NCBI GenBank assembly: GCA_934179885.1
Contig: CAKPQY010000047.1
Coordinates: 1-6,091 of the forward strand
Length of the DNA stretch: 6,091 bases
Direction of reading: 5' to 3'
Source: an uncultured Clostridia bacterium
GTDB taxonomy: Bacteria > Bacillota > Clostridia > TANB77 > CAG-508
Of this stretch, positions 5,548 to 6,091 are shown piece after piece. How positions within the stretch are numbered: the stretch's first letter is position 1; each line of letters opens with the position of its first letter. The position numbers and the translations under genes were made by a program. Below the pieces are notes generated by a model that had not been told where the DNA came from, searched no databases, and was given only the letters and a program-made list of their open reading frames with translations.

Positions 5548-5940
5548 ATGGATATAGATTGGTCTAATGTTTTTAATTGGATGTCACTTCTAAAATGTTT
5601 TGTCGTTGGTGGATTAATATGTGTTATTGGTCAAATTTTAATTGATAAAACAAAGCTGACTCCTGCTAGAATTTTAGTTATATTTGTAACTACCGGTGCT
5701 ATTTTAGGTGGTCTTGGTATTTATCAACATTTGGTTGATTTTGCTGGAGCTGGTGCTACTGTTCCTCTTACTGGTTTTGGTTATAATCTTGCCAAAGGTG
5801 CTATTGAGGGAGTTAAAGAAACTGGTTTAGTTGGTGCTTTTACTGGTGGTGTTAAAGCTGCTGCTGGTGGAATCGCTGCTGCTGTCTTCTTTGGATATTT
5901 AGCATCTTTAATTTCTAAACCTAAAATGAAAAAACAATAA
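5548..5940 (+). CDS. spoVAE: Stage V sporulation protein AE (SpoVAEb type), membrane component of the Ca-DPA channel
   Basis: SpoVAE is a small integral protein of the spore inner membrane acting with SpoVAC and SpoVAD in DPA movement. The 130-aa product has VGGLICVIGQ (20-29), DFAGAGATVPLTGFG (64-78) and an Ala/Gly-rich C-terminal membrane helix (about 98-124) ending in a Lys-rich tail. Likely membrane segments are about 14-31, 42-60, 63-83 and 98-124. It is paralogous to SpoVAC but shorter, and corresponds to Bacillus SpoVAEb (about 119 aa); no SpoVAEa-, AA-, AB- or AF-like gene is present here, giving the C-D-E set common in clostridia. AAGGGGG lies 10 bases before the ATG. It is the last gene of the operon, ending right at the shared terminator. 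Confidence 0.94.
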   Translation: MDIDWSNVFNWMSLLKCFVVGGLICVIGQILIDKTKLTPARILVIFVTTGAILGGLGIYQHLVDFAGAGATVPLTGFGYNLAKGAIEGVKETGLVGAFTGGVKAAAGGIAAAVFFGYLASLISKPKMKKQ

Positions 5941-5942
5941 AA

Positions 5943-5981
5943 AATAGAGATTAAAAGTTTTTGTGCTTTTTAATCTCTATT
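5943..5981. terminator. Rho-independent terminator hairpin shared by convergent spoVAE and rplT
   Basis: AATAGAGATTAAAA (5943-5956) pairs perfectly over 14 bp with TTTTAATCTCTATT (5968-5981) around an 11-base loop. On the minus strand it is followed by a T-rich run (TTTTTTATTGTTTTTT), making a good terminator for rplT. On the plus strand the following T-tract is weaker (TAATAATTTCTA), so termination of the spoVA operon there may be less complete. The hairpin fills the gap between the two convergent stop codons. Confidence 0.85.
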
Positions 5982-5989
5982 AATAATTT

Positions 5990-6091
5990 CTACGCTTTTT
6001 TTGCTATTTCAGCTATTTCTGTAAATGCTTTTGGATCACTTACAGCTATTTCAGCTAACATTTTTCTGTTTATTGTAACATTAGCTTTTTT
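5990..6091 (-). CDS. rplT: Ribosomal protein L20, C-terminal 33 residues (start beyond right edge)
   Basis: The minus-strand frame reads [20 protein letters not shown] and continues to a TAG at 5990-5992. [17 protein letters not shown] is the typical L20 C-terminus (LNRKVLADLAVNDPxAF in other bacteria). L20 binds 23S rRNA early in large-subunit assembly and, in many bacteria, represses its own infC-rpmI-rplT operon. The last gene of such an operon would be expected at this position, converging on spoVAE. Only the tail is visible, so nothing can be said of the start or leader. Confidence 0.93.
   Translation of the reverse strand, partial: KKANVTINRKMLAEIAVSDPKAFTEIAEIAKKA

Overview
The window is very A+T-rich with a strong bias to A/T-ending codons. 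It carries spore-specific genes (spoVAC, spoVAD, spoVAE) beside type IV pilus-type genes, a housekeeping rRNA methyltransferase and the end of ribosomal protein L20. This fits an endospore-forming member of the Clostridia (Firmicutes). I cannot assign a genus from the sequence alone.

Left part (1-2212, minus strand). A type IV pilus inner-membrane platform operon runs off the left edge. Its first gene is a 543-aa protein that looks like a PilM-like domain fused to a PilN-like domain. It is followed, with a 4-base ATGA overlap, by the start of a PilO-like membrane protein that is cut by the window edge. A good sigma-A-type promoter (extended -10) lies upstream of the fusion gene, with three 11-bp direct repeats further upstream that could be an activator site.

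Middle (2213-3547, minus strand). rsmB encodes the 16S rRNA m5C967 methyltransferase and is complete, with all expected motifs. Its start is set by a well-placed GGAGG.

Divergent spacer (3548-3794). This holds a probable rsmB promoter, a 91-bp palindromic element with perfect 13-bp terminal inverted repeats flanked by an 8-bp direct repeat (a MITE-like insertion), and a candidate forespore (sigma-G-like) promoter whose -35 overlaps the right copy of that flanking repeat.

Right part (3795-5940, plus strand). A compact operon encodes a dodecin-like small protein, SpoVAC, SpoVAD and SpoVAE. The dodecin-like gene overlaps spoVAC by one base and appears to have lost both residues that hold flavin in classical dodecins. 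SpoVAC and SpoVAE are paralogous membrane proteins and SpoVAD is a thiolase-fold protein; together they form the minimal machinery that moves dipicolinic acid (Ca-DPA) into the forespore and releases it at germination. A 31-nt hairpin fills the spoVAD-spoVAE gap. The operon ends at a strong hairpin shared with the convergent gene rplT (L20), whose last 33 codons enter from the right edge.

The most unusual observations are the flavin-ligand-less dodecin homologue leading a spoVA operon, the MITE-like element inserted at the spoVA promoter, and the PilM-PilN fusion with degraded nucleotide-binding motifs.
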